From Typha latifolia (Eukaryota > Streptophyta > Magnoliopsida > Poales > Typhaceae), in the NCBI GenBank assembly GCA_019914945.1, contig CM034107.1, forward strand, positions 4,650,001 to 4,714,000: a stretch of 64,000 bases of DNA. The letters are read 5' to 3'. The position numbers were made by a program, and so were the translations under genes. A model generated the notes under the pieces. It was not told the origin of the DNA, did no database searches, and saw only the letters and a list, made by a program, of their open reading frames with translations. Shown here in pieces: positions 22,233 to 35,662 of the stretch. Every line of letters starts with the position of its first letter. The first letter of the stretch is position 1.

Positions 22233-22817
22233 AAGGGATATTTACATTATTTTCATTGAAAACTTTCAAAATATCATAATTAATACTACTACGTCCTTCA
22301 AAATATTTAAATTCAAAAAGTCATCTTACTTTTGTGTAAATTATTTAAAATAGTCTAAAAACTATCCAATATTTTATCTAATATCACAGTACAAGAAAAA
22401 AAAATCTTTTATGCAAGAAAAAAATCGTTAATAAATATTTTACACTCAAATTCAAGAAAGAAATATATTTTAGTCATTTTTTAAATAATTTAAGAGTCTT
22501 AAAATTATTTAGTGGTTGGCTAGACAAAAAGCCAACCACTAAATAATTTTCTCTATAATAATTGTTTAGAGTTGAATTCTATCCTACAATACTTCCTTAG
22601 TTGTAGAAAAGGATACCTACGAATTCTTGGTTGATATTTTAACTATTTACACATGTATGTTAATTTTAACAATAATCTATTAGAAATATTTCATTAAAAA
22701 CCAACCATAATAACAATTTTGAAAACTCAATTTTAGTGGCAATTATAATATTTTAAAGAATGTAAAAAAATTATGATATTTTGAAAGATTTCAGTGGCAA
22801 TTAAGTGAAAAGCCCTT
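22233..22817. mobile_element. Foldback element between the convergent genes
   Basis: The outer arms are inverted repeats: ctttcaaaatatcataatt on the left (about 22265-22283) recurs in the reverse complement of the right arm (about 22765-22785), in a longer similar context. The centre is a perfect hairpin (22501-22550). There is no ORF and no clear target duplication. Confidence 0.5.
22501..22550. repeat. Perfect 21-bp inverted repeat (hairpin)
   Basis: Left arm 22501-22521 (aaaattatttagtggttggc + t) and right arm 22530-22550 are exact reverse complements, separated by an 8-base loop (agacaaaa). It lies at the centre of the foldback element 22233-22817. Confidence 0.9.
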
Positions 22818-23165
22818 AGCAGAAGGGTCAATAAGACTTAAGTGTTACATTGTCTTAGCTCCACCTATGGAGCAATTATCTTCGTGAAAGTTATCCTAAT
22901 AAATAATGTTGTAAACAATATGCAATGCAAAGATACAGAAAGAATAGGTAATCACTTTCAAACTTTGAGCCAAGCGATGTGGGTGGCTCTAGTAACTGTT
23001 AATGTATCAAAAGGATATAATCAACTCTGAGGCACTATCCAAGTAAATCATAAGACTGCAAGTCTCTTCTGCTGATCCTTTTCTTATGGCATCCATGACA
23101 TCTGCAATAGTACTTCTCTCGAATAGGGGTCTTGGAGGTGGTTCTTTCAGTCACCAAAATTAGAA

Positions 23166-26100
23166 TCATCGTCCTGTCTTTGCTCGTTTCATTGCGGTCG
23201 TGTTGAAAGGAGATGCACTGGGGCTCAGTTGAGGGCTTTCTTCTCTTAAGGTGCCATTTAGTATGGCTAGTTCTCTCAATTGTTGCTTCTTGTAGTAGTC
23301 CATGGACTCATCCTGAAACAATGATAGCGAAGTTGTGAAATAAGTAGTATCGAGAATATATATATATATATATATATATACAAGCACACTCCTGATAAGT
23401 AGAGAGATTTTCTGTTATGTACCACTGGTTTTAGAAGATCCTCCAATATCACCACAGCTTGGTTTAAGCGGGCATCAATTATATCTGCTGGAAATTCGGC
23501 CTCCACGAGCACATGTAATGGCTCATTTAGGTGCTCATATCCAGGTTTATCTCTTAGTTTCTCTTCCTGAAGAAGAGCAATAATCACTTCAAGATAGGTT
23601 CTCAACAGTTAACGGAAAAGAAAGAACAATTTAAAATCTCTATATGTTGTTTGCGACAATATATATCAGAGAAAGTATATCACAAAATATTCGTAGTAGA
23701 GCAAGTATCAAATTATCAATTGTGTAGAGCAGAGTGAATGAAGAAAGAAAGACAGAACGCCTAAAATATCAGTGGGTATGCACAAAAAGCTTGATAACAA
23801 ATGGATACTGAAACGAACAATTTGAGTCATGTTAGAGGCTATTAATAAGGAACTTTTGGTAAAAAAAATTATTAATAAAGAACATAAATATTATTGCTGA
23901 AAATAGAGAATTCTCTTGGATGAAAACTTTTAGCCAACAGAACTGAAATCTTCTCTGGAAAGAACATCACCTAATGGAAAAGAAAGACGTGTCAATCATG
24001 AAGGGAAAAATTGACTCAAACTATCAGTTTTTTCTTGATAGAGAACAGTATATACTAATTGTTCAATTACAGGAATGACCATAAAAGAACAATAGAACAT
24101 ATTGGAATGTAAAAGCTTTTGCAGTTGGCCATTATCACAGAAGGCAACAAGAGTTGGAGGTTGAAGAATATTGGAGGATAGTCAAGCTACATTGCAGAAA
24201 ATGTGCTGGCGCAACTCCTTTTATTCACAAAATTAAAGGGAAAAATATTGACAGAAAGAAACATCCAAGCATTTATAAGCATTGAATTTCCAAGAGATCT
24301 TTGCTTAATTTGGTCTACAAGTATGAAAATCATACTGGAATTAATTAGTTGAGTGCTTGAGTGTTAAATTGCATAACTAATATGATGGTCAAACTTTCAG
24401 GAATGATGAAAATTTATGTAGTGACCCCACCAAGCACCTAAAACCTCCAGCATAGTTACTGCAACTCAATGTGCCAGAAAATGTATACTCACTGATAATG
24501 GCTGGTAAATATCAAAAACAATGAACAGAAAAATGATCCATATAGCTAAGACAAAATTGTTGGGAACAGTGCCTTGCTTCTTGATGTCAGTGTTTGACTA
24601 GGAATTGGCAGGAACACATACAGCTAATAGAAGCAATTCAATTAATTCTTGATTCTGACAATGCATAAAACAAAGTGTCGATGTGCATAATTTTGTTCCG
24701 TCAATAACAAGATATTAGAGATGGCCCTATCATTTTTAGGAGAATAAGAAGAGATGGCAAGTTTGACAGCTTCATAGGTATAGATCAAATGAGGCAGGAC
24801 AGATGCATGCAGATGGAACCTTCTCAAGCTCTAAATCTCCTGCTCAGACTCGTCTCATACCCAAATGAACAAAGCTGAGACCCTGAAGCCAATTCCAGAC
24901 TAGCTGCCAATCTCATGTTCTTGTATTTGAGGCTTTAAGCAAGGCTTTATCATAGACTCCAAACTCTATTTCTTGAGCTGAATTTGTTTATGAGCCTTAT
25001 ATAAAGCTTAAAATAGGGATTTTTTTTTGTTTTTTTACTTTTTTTTTGCAGCTAAAAAGCAGCCTTTACCAATGCTGAAGAAGCTCCATTGATTCCCTGT
25101 CCTACAGTAGCCTATCAGTAAAAAGACTACAGCTGACCATTATGCGGAGAGAGTGACAGTATAAACATTTCATGAAAAGAGCTTCCCAGTTTATAATAGA
25201 TTAAAAATAAAAAAATGCCAATTTCCTAGTAATTTTCCTGTCCATTTTTTTCTGACCGAATTGATAGATATGTAATAATATGACCAACTAGACTAGAAAA
25301 GTGCATGTCATCTATTTATTGGCAGTCTACGATTTTCATATTTCAAGATAGCAAGTATAAATAGTCAAATTTGTCTTCAGAAAATTATGCTTTACATGCC
25401 ACACATTTGTGCCAATAAACCCATCAGATTCTTGGGTGAAAAAGAGGGCATGGATCAATAGTTTTCTCTAAAGTAGATTTAGCTTAGATTTAATAAAAAA
25501 TCCCAAGAAGCAGATAATAAAAACTTTCAAGTGATACAATTAGTAGAGAAATAAGCAAACATTGAAGTGACAAAATTATGACATGCAATAACTGATAATA
25601 CTACATTACATTACCTGCGAAGAATCTTTCACTGAACCTCGTCCACGTATATAAACTCTACACTGTGATGTAGCTTCGACCCTTTTCAAGGAGTTTCCTC
25701 TTGGTCCCAACAAGCGACCAACAAAGTTGTACTAACCATAAGAACAAGAGAAGGTTAGGCTCTTGGTTCCCCATTTCACAAAGAGCCATATAAAAGTTAA
25801 AGTTCTCATACATTAGGAAATTTATCCACAGGAACATCTAATCTCACAACTTTCTTAACAGTAGGGCTATTAACAACTCCAGGAGCTCCATTCCAACTCA
25901 TCGGTGATGCTTGAAGAACTGCAGTGCGTTGAAGATATCCATTTCCCTGAAAGTTAGTCCATTAGAACACTGTTTAGGCATTAACAACAATACAAAAGAA
26001 TTTAAACAATAAATTCATAATTTTCAAGTAGATCTTTTAGTTGAATGTACCATTTACTCTGGACAAACAGGTGGGAGTATATCTGATTGTGTTAATTGTA

Positions 26101-26375
26101 CAATGTTAAAAAAGCTAAAACAATATGAAAACTTGGCTTCATATTTTGCAGTGTAGCTTTCTTTAGAAACTACATATCCGTATCATATCATCTTTACCTG
26201 TTTGTTTGAACCAGGAATTACTTAGGGAGTTAGATCAGTATTACTACTGCTCATCACATAACTAAGAATATAACTATTGTCATCTTCCAATCACTATTGT
26301 AAGTTGCTACTTGTCCTTGTTCCTGGCTTTAAAAACCGTACTCCAGAGTGCAAGAGCTTGTTCATGTACATACAT

Positions 26376-26410
<35 letters not shown>

Positions 26411-29019
26411 AAGATCTAGACAACTGTCACTGCCATGAAAGGACAGTTTTTCCTCTAGTTTAACATGCATGACAACGGCTTTAGCTTACTGTTATAGTTG
26501 TTGCTGCTCTTGAAATGTCATTTCGAAATATTTTTCACAAAAACAATGATATAGGTGTAAAGCTTTTCAAGAAGATAGATGTATAATTCATCTATAACAT
26601 TACAGTATCAACAATTTTTCGAAAAGCTACATCAGCTCTTAATTCACAAACTTAAGTTTATAATGTGAACTTCTTAGCTAAGAAGTGGGGGCTAAGACAG
26701 GAACCATTAATATAATTTCCAAATTTCCAACATCATCTAGCTTCACATTGTAAAAGCTCATCTTTCATCCACTTTAAGAAGACAGGACATAGTGGCCAGA
26801 ATCTTCCTGAACAAAGAAGGGAAGGAAAGCAAGATCAGATCAAGCAGTATTTTTCAATTTATACCATCAGAAATAAAAGCTGTAACCTCCAAAGGATACC
26901 AGAAAACACACACTATATCTATAAGAGAGAACTGGATAAGGTCCAAAAATGTGTTTGTTTTGTTACAATTGATGTTTATCTTTTCCTTTACTGGGGAGCA
27001 GAAGAGAGGGAATTAAAAGATAAAAAATTACCTATATAAAACAAAATCAATTATTTCCATAAAAATAAGGATACAGGAAATTGCAATACCTCTGTTTGCA
27101 TCCGTGACCATCCCTCCAGGTCCACTGGTCCACCATTTGAAGGGTGGGTGCCTAATCTTAGTGGACTGTTATGCTCAATTCTCTCAGAATCAAGAAAATT
27201 TTGGTTCAGAGTCGAAGAAGATGCCCGTAAAATTTCTGCACTTGATTTAGATATTTCAATATGTAAGGTATAGAAGGATTTAAACATTTAAACTGCACAC
27301 TGATATAAGTAATATCTATGTTTCTGTAAAACATTAAGACCGGTACCTTAATGTTTCTGTAAAACATTAGGACTGGTACTTTACTGCTCCAAGAAATTAT
27401 ATCAGCATAGACATGAAAAAAAAATGTTCATGCACTAACTGGTTATAAATAAACAGCGACATCTACCAAATCTTACCTTCTAATCTATGGATGATGTTAC
27501 TTTCTTCACATAATTTTCTTTCTTAAACTATTTAGCAGCTTTTACTTATTTTACTCACTTATCTACGAAAACTTTAATTGTTTGATATAAGTATCTAATT
27601 ATTATTGATATCCTTAAGTCAGCTTCTGCTTGGAGACGATTGAGTGGTTAGTGATTATATCTTCACAAAATAAGATGTCTGGCTATGTTAATTTGATAAC
27701 TTCTAAAGCCCCATTTAGGCTCACAACAAATTCTGTGGCACCAGCTATCTCTTGAGTGCATTAGCTCTACTACCCACTGTGTAACTGATCTGCCAGGCTT
27801 TTTGCACCATTGGTTTCAACAAACAGACTAGTAATTTAGAACTAACCAGAAAGACCATGTACATCTCTCTGTATCTTAAGAAAAGTAACTAATGGCCACA
27901 ATGTGTTGTTTAGACAGGAAGGCCAGAATAAATCAACATAAAGGGAAACCATTTTATTCCCAGGTTTAAACAATCGGCAAGAGACGCATAGCCGACATAG
28001 ACAAATACTTCCAATTGTGAATAGACCAAAAACTATAGAAGCTCTAAGAGAAATTTATGAAAGAAATCTGCAAAATGGCAATTGCATAAATGTGATAAAT
28101 TCACAAGATATCATGAAGAAACCAGAAAGGAAGTAAAATCTAACACCTAGCAGAGAAAAGAAAAGCACCTTGATTTAAAAGCCTGCTGCATAATGGCAAA
28201 ACTGGTGCAAAGGGTGCCAATCTCTGCCTCTCAGTTAGCAACTCAGCTATATATCTGTTAGCAGAAAAATCAAAACCTCTACTATTAGATATGGACAACT
28301 ACAATTGTCAATAACAGAAATGGCAAGATACTCAAAAGCTGCGTAATTCTAAGTCTATAGAGCAATTAGACATATATTCATTGTTTGCTAGTCTTTTTTC
28401 TGAACATACATGCTTTGACCACAAAGAAGAATGTCAAGGAAGGAACCAATTGGGATAGTAAATGGAATATGGATCGAGTTAACTCTTACATAGCCATTCA
28501 AATCATCAACTGATGCAGAAATTATATATAAAAAATTTAACAATAATAATCAATTAATGAATGGTGATTTAACAAGCACCTAATACATACATCGGTAAAT
28601 CCCCAACCACATATATAGTTTCCCAGGTAAAAGGATGGTGATTTGATAGCAACTGGCACGGATTAAGTACTTCTACTGGTCAATCATTGGGATATATATA
28701 AGCAAGAGCAACCCAGAGTCAACCAAAACCTAAGAGAATTCATCAGTTAGTATTATTCATAGCATCCATGAAACTGTGACAAGAACCAATGTGAAGCACA
28801 AGTGCACAACTAAATGATTAAGCTAAAGACAAGCAAAAAAGCAAGAATGTCCAATTGGATTTAACACCAGAAGTTACAAAAGATCCAACCAGATTCTCAA
28901 AGAGGGGCAGACCTCTCTCTCTCTGATGGGGCAGGTGACCTCATGGAATGATGGGGAGATGAATGAACTCCTGAAGGAGAGTACTGGAAGTAAGTGGGGG
29001 TTTGGATTCTTTCATCCAT
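23166..29019 (-). CDS. KH-domain RNA-binding protein (STAR/quaking-like, SPIN1-related)
   Basis: Minus-strand exons: 29019-28913, 28254-28169, 27235-27090, 25946-25812, 25731-25615, 23566-23423, 23312-23166; the sum is 882 nt, giving 293 aa, with GT-AG introns and consistent phases. Residues 1-36 match the family leader ([20 protein letters not shown]). Residues 37-64 are the conserved dimerisation-like block ([25 protein letters not shown]). A variable stretch follows, then the KH domain from about 143 ([40 protein letters not shown]) with the GPRG loop at 167-170. The conserved C-terminal part follows ([47 protein letters not shown]). Related plant proteins bind RNA in the nucleus and influence flowering and splicing; the exact target here is unknown. 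Length is normal (about 280-300 aa). Intron 5 (23567-25614) is the longest and no coding transposon was recognised in it; the last intron has a TA microsatellite (23356-23380) and intron 3 an AC/AT microsatellite (26376-26411). Confidence 0.94.
27318..27383. repeat. 33-bp tandem duplication in KH-gene intron 2
   Basis: Two copies of a unit starting atgtttctgtaaaacatta, at 27318 and 27351, differ at a few positions. It lies between KH exons 3 and 2 (minus-strand order) and does not touch splice sites. Confidence 0.7.
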
Positions 29020-29527
29020 TGCCTATGACTACCTTCTAGATTGAAAAGAACCAAGAAAGCAAGAAGATTGAGGAGGAAAGGATAGTTGGGTCTGTCAATG
29101 ATCAGAGAACCAGGCTGTGCGGAGGCTGGCAGCTCTTCCTCTCCCTCTAGCCACCTATAGAGAGAGAGAGAGAAGATAGAGAGAGAAAGCCAAAAAGGGG
29201 CTTTGGATCCTCTTTCCTCCTGCTGTTTATATCTAATTCAGATGATATGAGCTCTCTCTCCAGAAGATCTTGCCTTTGTTTAAAGATTAATGGAATCTTT
29301 CTGTCTGTTTGGGGCCTTTGACTTTAGTGCTTGTCTGCCTTGAAAATGGTGGAAGATTTTCTAGTAATAGCGTCGTATTTGTTTTAATTTGGGTTATTTG
29401 CGTAGAAAATCAAAATCAATTTTCAGTTTTGCAGTATCCGCCATTTCTCGATTTCGCTTTGTAGGAGGGATTTTTGCAATTTATTTGTAATAATGAATTT
29501 TAGTGTGAATTGTGTACATTCTTTTAT

Positions 29528-29531
<4 letters not shown>

Positions 29532-29565
<34 letters not shown>
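29532..29565. repeat. (AT)n microsatellite
   Basis: About 17 uninterrupted AT units upstream of the KH gene, 0.5 kb from its start codon. A similar TA tract lies inside the hAT-like element at 30802-30832. Confidence 0.95.
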
Positions 29566-29569
<4 letters not shown>

Positions 29570-29722
29570 TATTGAAAATATATGCACTCAATTTTATATG
29601 CTAAATTAAATATAATTAGAAAAGCCATTTTGCATAACTACCCAAAATTCTTTCTAATAGATAACCCGTAGACCTAGAAATATAAATTGATGGATAAAAT
29701 ATTAAAAACATATATTATATCC

Positions 29723-30796
29723 GGGGATAATTATATTAAGACCCTGAACTATGAACCATTTTCACAAGCATCTCTCATTTTTATTAACATATTGATCTCT
29801 TAAATAATGAAGACCTCACCCCTAACAATGTTAAAGAAAAACATCAAATAACTATTTCACTCTCAACTTTTATTTTCTCTTTCTTTCTTCCAAAATGACA
29901 TCTTTTTAACGAAAAAAAATCTAACTAATGGCAAGGGCATTTTAGATATTTTCTTTTATAGTTATTGGCCAATGTAGGGGTGGCAATCGGTTGAGTTAAA
30001 CGGGTTCAGGTCAACTTTACCCTAACACAAACACGAACATGACTCGATTAATAAATAAATTACATTTATTAGACACGAACATGACCCGATTATTAAACGG
30101 GTAACACAACATGACCCATCTACCTCGTTTAATAAACTGGTCGTGTTAACACGACACGGTAACACGACTCGTCTAACCCATTTAATAAACAGGTTGTGTT
30201 AACACAACACGATAACACAACCCGCCTAACCCAATTACCCTATATAAAATTTAAAATTTATTAATTTATTCTATATAAATAATGTGTTAAATAAATATAT
30301 TAACCTATTTTCATCTCAAAACTCATTCAAACATAAAAATTACAATTATATTAATTTTAGCACGAGTAGATCTTGAGCACAAAGAATAGTAGCTGCTGCT
30401 AGAGCGCTGACGACAACCACTAGGAGGAGTTGCTAGATTTGAAGTCGGCGGGGAGAAGGGAACAAAGCTCCTAAGTCCTCGCCGCCGAATCGTAAATCTC
30501 GACGGCGAGGCGATCCTCGAATCAACTAGACCGCCGATGTAGCAAGCACCACCGATGATGATCAAGTTCGACTGCTAGTTGCGGTCGAAGGAGCAGATTG
30601 CGACGAGAGGGTTGCATCGGGAGAAGGAGAGGGGAGGGGTTGCCATCCACGAGAGGGAGCGGAGGATGGAGGCATAGGTGAAGCGGGAGGATGAGGCGGA
30701 GGTGATAGATAGAGGCAGACAAATTTTTTCCCCTTTCGTTGAGGCGGCCGGAGAGGAGTGGAAAGGCGTGTTAGGGTAGATATAATTAAATTTAGG

Positions 30797-30833
<37 letters not shown>

Positions 30834-31070
30834 GGGTTAGCGGGTTGACCCGACCTGACCTGACCCGTATGCTTAAACGGGTCAATAGTATAAACCCGAA
30901 CACGACCTGATTATTAAACATGTTTAACGTATTGATCCGTTTATGACCCAAATTCGATTAAGAGTCGAGTTATCGCGTCGGGTCAAATTTTGCCGCCCTT
31001 TGGCCAATGTAACACATGCGGAAATAGAAAATAGTTCAAGGGGTTCGGGTGTAAGGTGTAATTATCCCTT
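29723..31070. mobile_element. Foldback element, host of a nested hAT-like insertion
   Basis: Left arm ggggataattatattaagac and the reverse complement of the right arm (agggataattacaccttaca) are terminal inverted repeats of a family with phrases such as 'accctgaactat'. Sequence continuity is restored when the insertion at 29975-31001 and one 8-bp duplication are taken out. There is no coding capacity. Confidence 0.55.
29975..31001. mobile_element. hAT-like non-autonomous element (1027 bp), perfect 8-bp TSD
   Basis: The ends TAGGGGTGGCAA and (reverse complement) AAAGGGCGGCAA are flanked by the perfect duplication GGCCAATG (29967-29974 and 31002-31009). Subterminal regions are full of ACCCGAC / GACCCGT / AACACGAC-type repeats, a common plant hAT MITE style. 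The centre (about 30360-30720) is GC-rich and gene-like, unlike the rest of the element. It contains minus-strand frames with no recognised domain, so it may be a captured genomic fragment. Confidence 0.75.
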
Positions 31071-33690
31071 ATATATTTAGCATGTCTCATCAGACCTCTA
31101 ATTCTGAATGTGAATAGATAATAAATAATAAAATGTGTGGCTCATCGTACAGCAATACTAGTAGTTAAGAAATAAAAACGGGCTATTAAGGTATGGTAGT
31201 TATTCCAGAAGCAGTCATACTGGTAACTTGGAGGAGATAATATCTTTTCCGGCCTGTTGGAAAAGGGGTGAATCTAATGCTCAGAATTTTAGGGAGGTAA
31301 TTGAGCGAGACCCGATCGACCTTAAATTGAAATTAATTTTGACACTAAATATGAGACCAAGCTTAAATTTGAATTATTTTAATTCGAGTCAATTTCCAAC
31401 TAGTGTTGAGTTTGAGCCTAAATGAGCCGATTAATAAATAATTTAAAACCTATATTTAAGTCTTATCAAGCTTGAACTGAAATAAAATTTAATTCAGCTA
31501 TAAAAAAATATAAATGAACAGAAATCACCTAAACGAATAGAAATCATTTAGATATTTGATCTAATATATAAACATTACAGAAACATAAAAATAAACATAA
31601 ACTATTAAAAAAATTTATTTAAGTTATATTATATTATAATTTTGAGCTTTATCAAGTATGGCTTAATAAGGTAGCTCATGATCAAGCTTGCCTCAAAATT
31701 AATTTCGAGCCTAATTCTAGATATCAAGCCTTGGCTCTACTCACTTTTGAGTTGAGCATCGTTGTTGAGCCGAACTTGAGCTGGCTTGATTATTTTGACA
31801 GCCCTAGTGGCTTCCGAATCTCATTCGTGAAGATCTCTGGCGATCCCCTTTTCATCCTACCTCTCCTATCAGCAATGAAAACTAGGAAATAGTAAGTCCA
31901 AACATCCAGATAAGCCAATTTGTATAGAAAGTATAGTGATCTTAGATTGAATAGAGTTTTGCTATGATTGAAGCACCCAAGTACAACATCAGAAGTTAGA
32001 AGAGAAAAGGAGAGATGCAAGTGTGCTACTTATTACCATCAGCACTTTTCCATCATCAAGAAATAGAGCGAGCGTAATACACTCTACAGCCGAGACAAAA
32101 TTTGACCAACCACCATAGATAAATCAACTAATCAAAAGCCCTCACTGTTGACAGAAATGGTTGAATACTGATGAATGTCAAGAAGCACATATGATAAAAC
32201 ATCATTATGTTCAGATGTAAGTTATGTTACTTATGTATTACATTTGTGGGTAAATATATCTGGAAATTAAGAAGAAAAAGACAAATTTGCATATTGGAGG
32301 ATTTTGAGATATCAACATAGCAATTATATGTATTACACAGCAAAAATGGCATTTTTAACTCGAGGAACAAATAACAAATCCACTTATTTGCCAACAATGT
32401 TCTCGCATCATTTACGGAAAGAAACAAAGCCATACCTTGAGATGTATTATATCACACATAAACTACTGTAAGTTCTAATGTGAAAACAGATTCATACATT
32501 TTTTACAAACAAATAGTTCCACTAAAAAAGCAGGAGATTGCCCACTGGCTGACAATATCCATTTCTACATCATTCATTACACTAACCGCAGAGGAGAAAT
32601 AATGTGTGATAGACCTTGTCTGCAACCTTAAAAGTATTGAAAACAACAAAATCTTTACATCACTAAGAGAGTTTTGTAATGAAGAATCACCGGAACCTGC
32701 ATTCAAGCAAGGAAAAGAGTGAAACACAATAAAGAAGGTAGTAAATAAAATAACAGCCAAATAGGCAGCTGTGATATGCCACAAGGATCATTGATTATTC
32801 TCTAATAAAAGAAATTATGTTTCATAACTTATCAAAGAAAAAATACCAGATCTAAATCTTCTTGGGCTCCAATATAGAACCTCAAATTCAACTAATGCCA
32901 AAGCTTTTATCCAGCCACGAGCCACCAAATAAAAAGAAAAAACTGACAGCTATTTATGACATACCTCACTTTGAAAGAATATGTATGCATTAGCTAAGTT
33001 CCATGAAATTTATAAGTGAGTTTGGACAAGGAGAAAGACCTAGGATGATGGCCAAATCTCATGTCTGTTTAGTGAAATGAAAACAGTGATATAGGAGGAA
33101 ACAAATGATATGCAAAAATTGATGCCTTATGTATCAAGAGGTACTGAGAAACCAACAATTTTCATTGGATGGTGCACCCTACAATAACTAGCTTCCTAGG
33201 TCCACCCCGTTCCTCACTTCACTTACTATTTTGGGACCCTAACAAAGTAAATGAAAACGGAGAAATACTGTTTATAATTGTAGATATATCAAGTTCACCA
33301 TCAATATAAGAACTAGGAAAATGAGTTAGAACTGCTAGATACATGTCCTGGATAGAGAATGGAACATTATGCAGTGATAAAGAGTACCCACAGCAAGAAT
33401 TATGATACTGTCCTTGCAGACATTTGAACATTTCGACTGATAATGGGAACAAGTAAATTCTCAAGACCATAAAGCACCAAGCTTCTAGAAAGTACATGGA
33501 CAATAGTTGGAATTCACTCAACATATAGATAACAACAGCCCCACAAGACTATAATATGCTAATATTGAAAGAATCTATAAAAACTTATAAGCAATCAAAT
33601 AATAATCTTATTTTTTCAATTGAAAGTGTACATTTGTACTCAATTATAATACCTCAGCCACAAGGCACATTTAATAGGTGAAAAAGATTC
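31071..33690. other. Intergenic region, no gene recognised
   Basis: AT-rich. The part ending at 31806 (repeats of gagctt/aagctt/gagccga and terminus ttgacagccctag) looks like the right end of another hAT-type MITE without a clear left end. From about 31810 to 33690 only unconvincing short ORFs occur; the last few hundred bases are the presumed 3' UTR of the minus-strand gene ending at 33691. Confidence 0.4.
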
Positions 33691-35625
33691 TCAATCCCGA
33701 AGACCAAGTTCAAGCTCAAGCTCATCATCCTCCTCAAACAGTTTTAAAAGGCGTGCATGTTGCTCTTCTCTCTTCTTTTTCTGCCAATACTTGAAAAGGA
33801 ATATTGCTAGCAGAACAGCTCCACTTACTCCCAAGATTATGAATAGTACCTTGCGACCTGTGTTACTTTTTGAACTGGGATGTGCATCATCTTTTTTTGT
33901 GTCCTTGGATGTTGATGGATCATCACCCAGACCTAAAAAGAGAAGAAAACAACCAAGCCTTTATTCATCCCAACTTACATATACAATTAAAATTTCAAAA
34001 ATAGAGAAACATCAAAAGTTCTTTTGCCATCTCTTCCAGAATAAACTTGAAAAGAGATCCAGCTATCTCCAAATAATCCAAACCACCCTCACCACATATT
34101 GAAAAAATGCATTAAAAAGATCAATAAAAAAAATCTGCTCATAAATTAATACGAGTCAGAGTAGTTAATAGAAGAAAAAAGTAATGATCCTCGCTTGAGG
34201 TATTAAGGAGAAAAGATTTCAATGTCAAAAACCACTTGTTCTCTTCCTATAGTTAGCTAGCCATAGAAAACAATTGCAGCATTCCATGATCATGCTAGTT
34301 TTCTTAAAGTTTCTAACATAAACAAAAGAAGCTACTTCTCCTTGATCATTTGATTCCTCAAAGATTCACTTGGTACTTATGAAATCATGAGTACTCAAAT
34401 GCCAATTTGAAAAGGAAAGAAAAAGCCTCACAATTTTGGGTTATGGTTGACCACATAGTACAAGTGTACAACTACAGATCTTTAGAACAACAATAACTAG
34501 GATAAGGAAAGAAGAATGCTCTACAAGGTGCAAATATAGGAATCAAACGCATTAAGCTGGTCAGTTTGGGCTTAGAAGGTTGAATCATCTACCTATAAAA
34601 AGCGTCCTAGCGCACGAGGCTCCTGCCTTCACAAGTTATGGAGAGAAGATTTACACGGTCTTACCCTCAATTTTTAAGAGGTTGTTTCACATCTTCTACC
34701 TATGATGCCAGAGATGTTAAAATACTCCAACCATTCAAAGAAGATTTATTATCGGTACATATCTATGCTCATTATGAAAGTTAATAATTAATAAGCGGAA
34801 TATACATACTTAATATGCAATACAAGAAAGGAGCTTCCTTACCTTTCTTCTCCTTTTTTCATTGAAGAATAAGCTCCTAGATAGTAAGTTTTTTTTTCTA
34901 ATCTCTTATACAAACCATCTCAATTCTTTTCATTGCATTTAAGTCATCTAATTTCTCTCTTCTTAGATCACAGCAAGGATGGTCATGCTGATGGTGGCAA
35001 AGCACTTAATATGAGTGTGCCAGTGGTACAACCCCGTGCCGAGCCGTGTTGGTCCATTAGGGTTGCGTGCCAATCTTTGTGCTGATGGTGTCTTTTGTTT
35101 AAAATTTTTCCTATCAATCATCATCAAATAAAATTTTTAATTCTCCCCATCATTCTACGTTCAACTATATATTAATTTTAATTATTGAACTATTATTAAT
35201 TAATATTACGTATTGAATGTTATTATATATACCAAGGTTTTTAAAGGTGGCCAAGACGGCCGCTATGGCGAGGCAGCAACCCAACCACCCCGCCATGCAG
35301 CCAGGTGGCCTACTAATGGCGGGCAGGCCACCATTTGTTTTTTGGTGGCTCACCTTTTCCTTTTAGTGGCCTGCTTAGTTGTTATAGCGGGTCGGGTGAG
35401 ATCGGACTATCAATGGATAGTTAGTGACTAATTAAAAAAAATTCCCAGCTGCTAGCCCTAACCCAACACTCTTTCTCACTAGCTAGCATGCATCCATAGT
35501 TTGACTAAATGGAAGACCAACTAGCTAGTCGACAAGTGTCCCTTTCTCTTTCTCCCTCTTAGTAGCTAGCATACACCAAAGACCCAGTTTTATTAATTTT
35601 AAATGCATTAATAAAATATGTAATG

Positions 35626-35662
<37 letters not shown>

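Noticed and set aside
23276..23605. 109-codon ORF as a separate gene
   Set aside because: It is KH-gene exon 6 read through into its introns, including the TA microsatellite.
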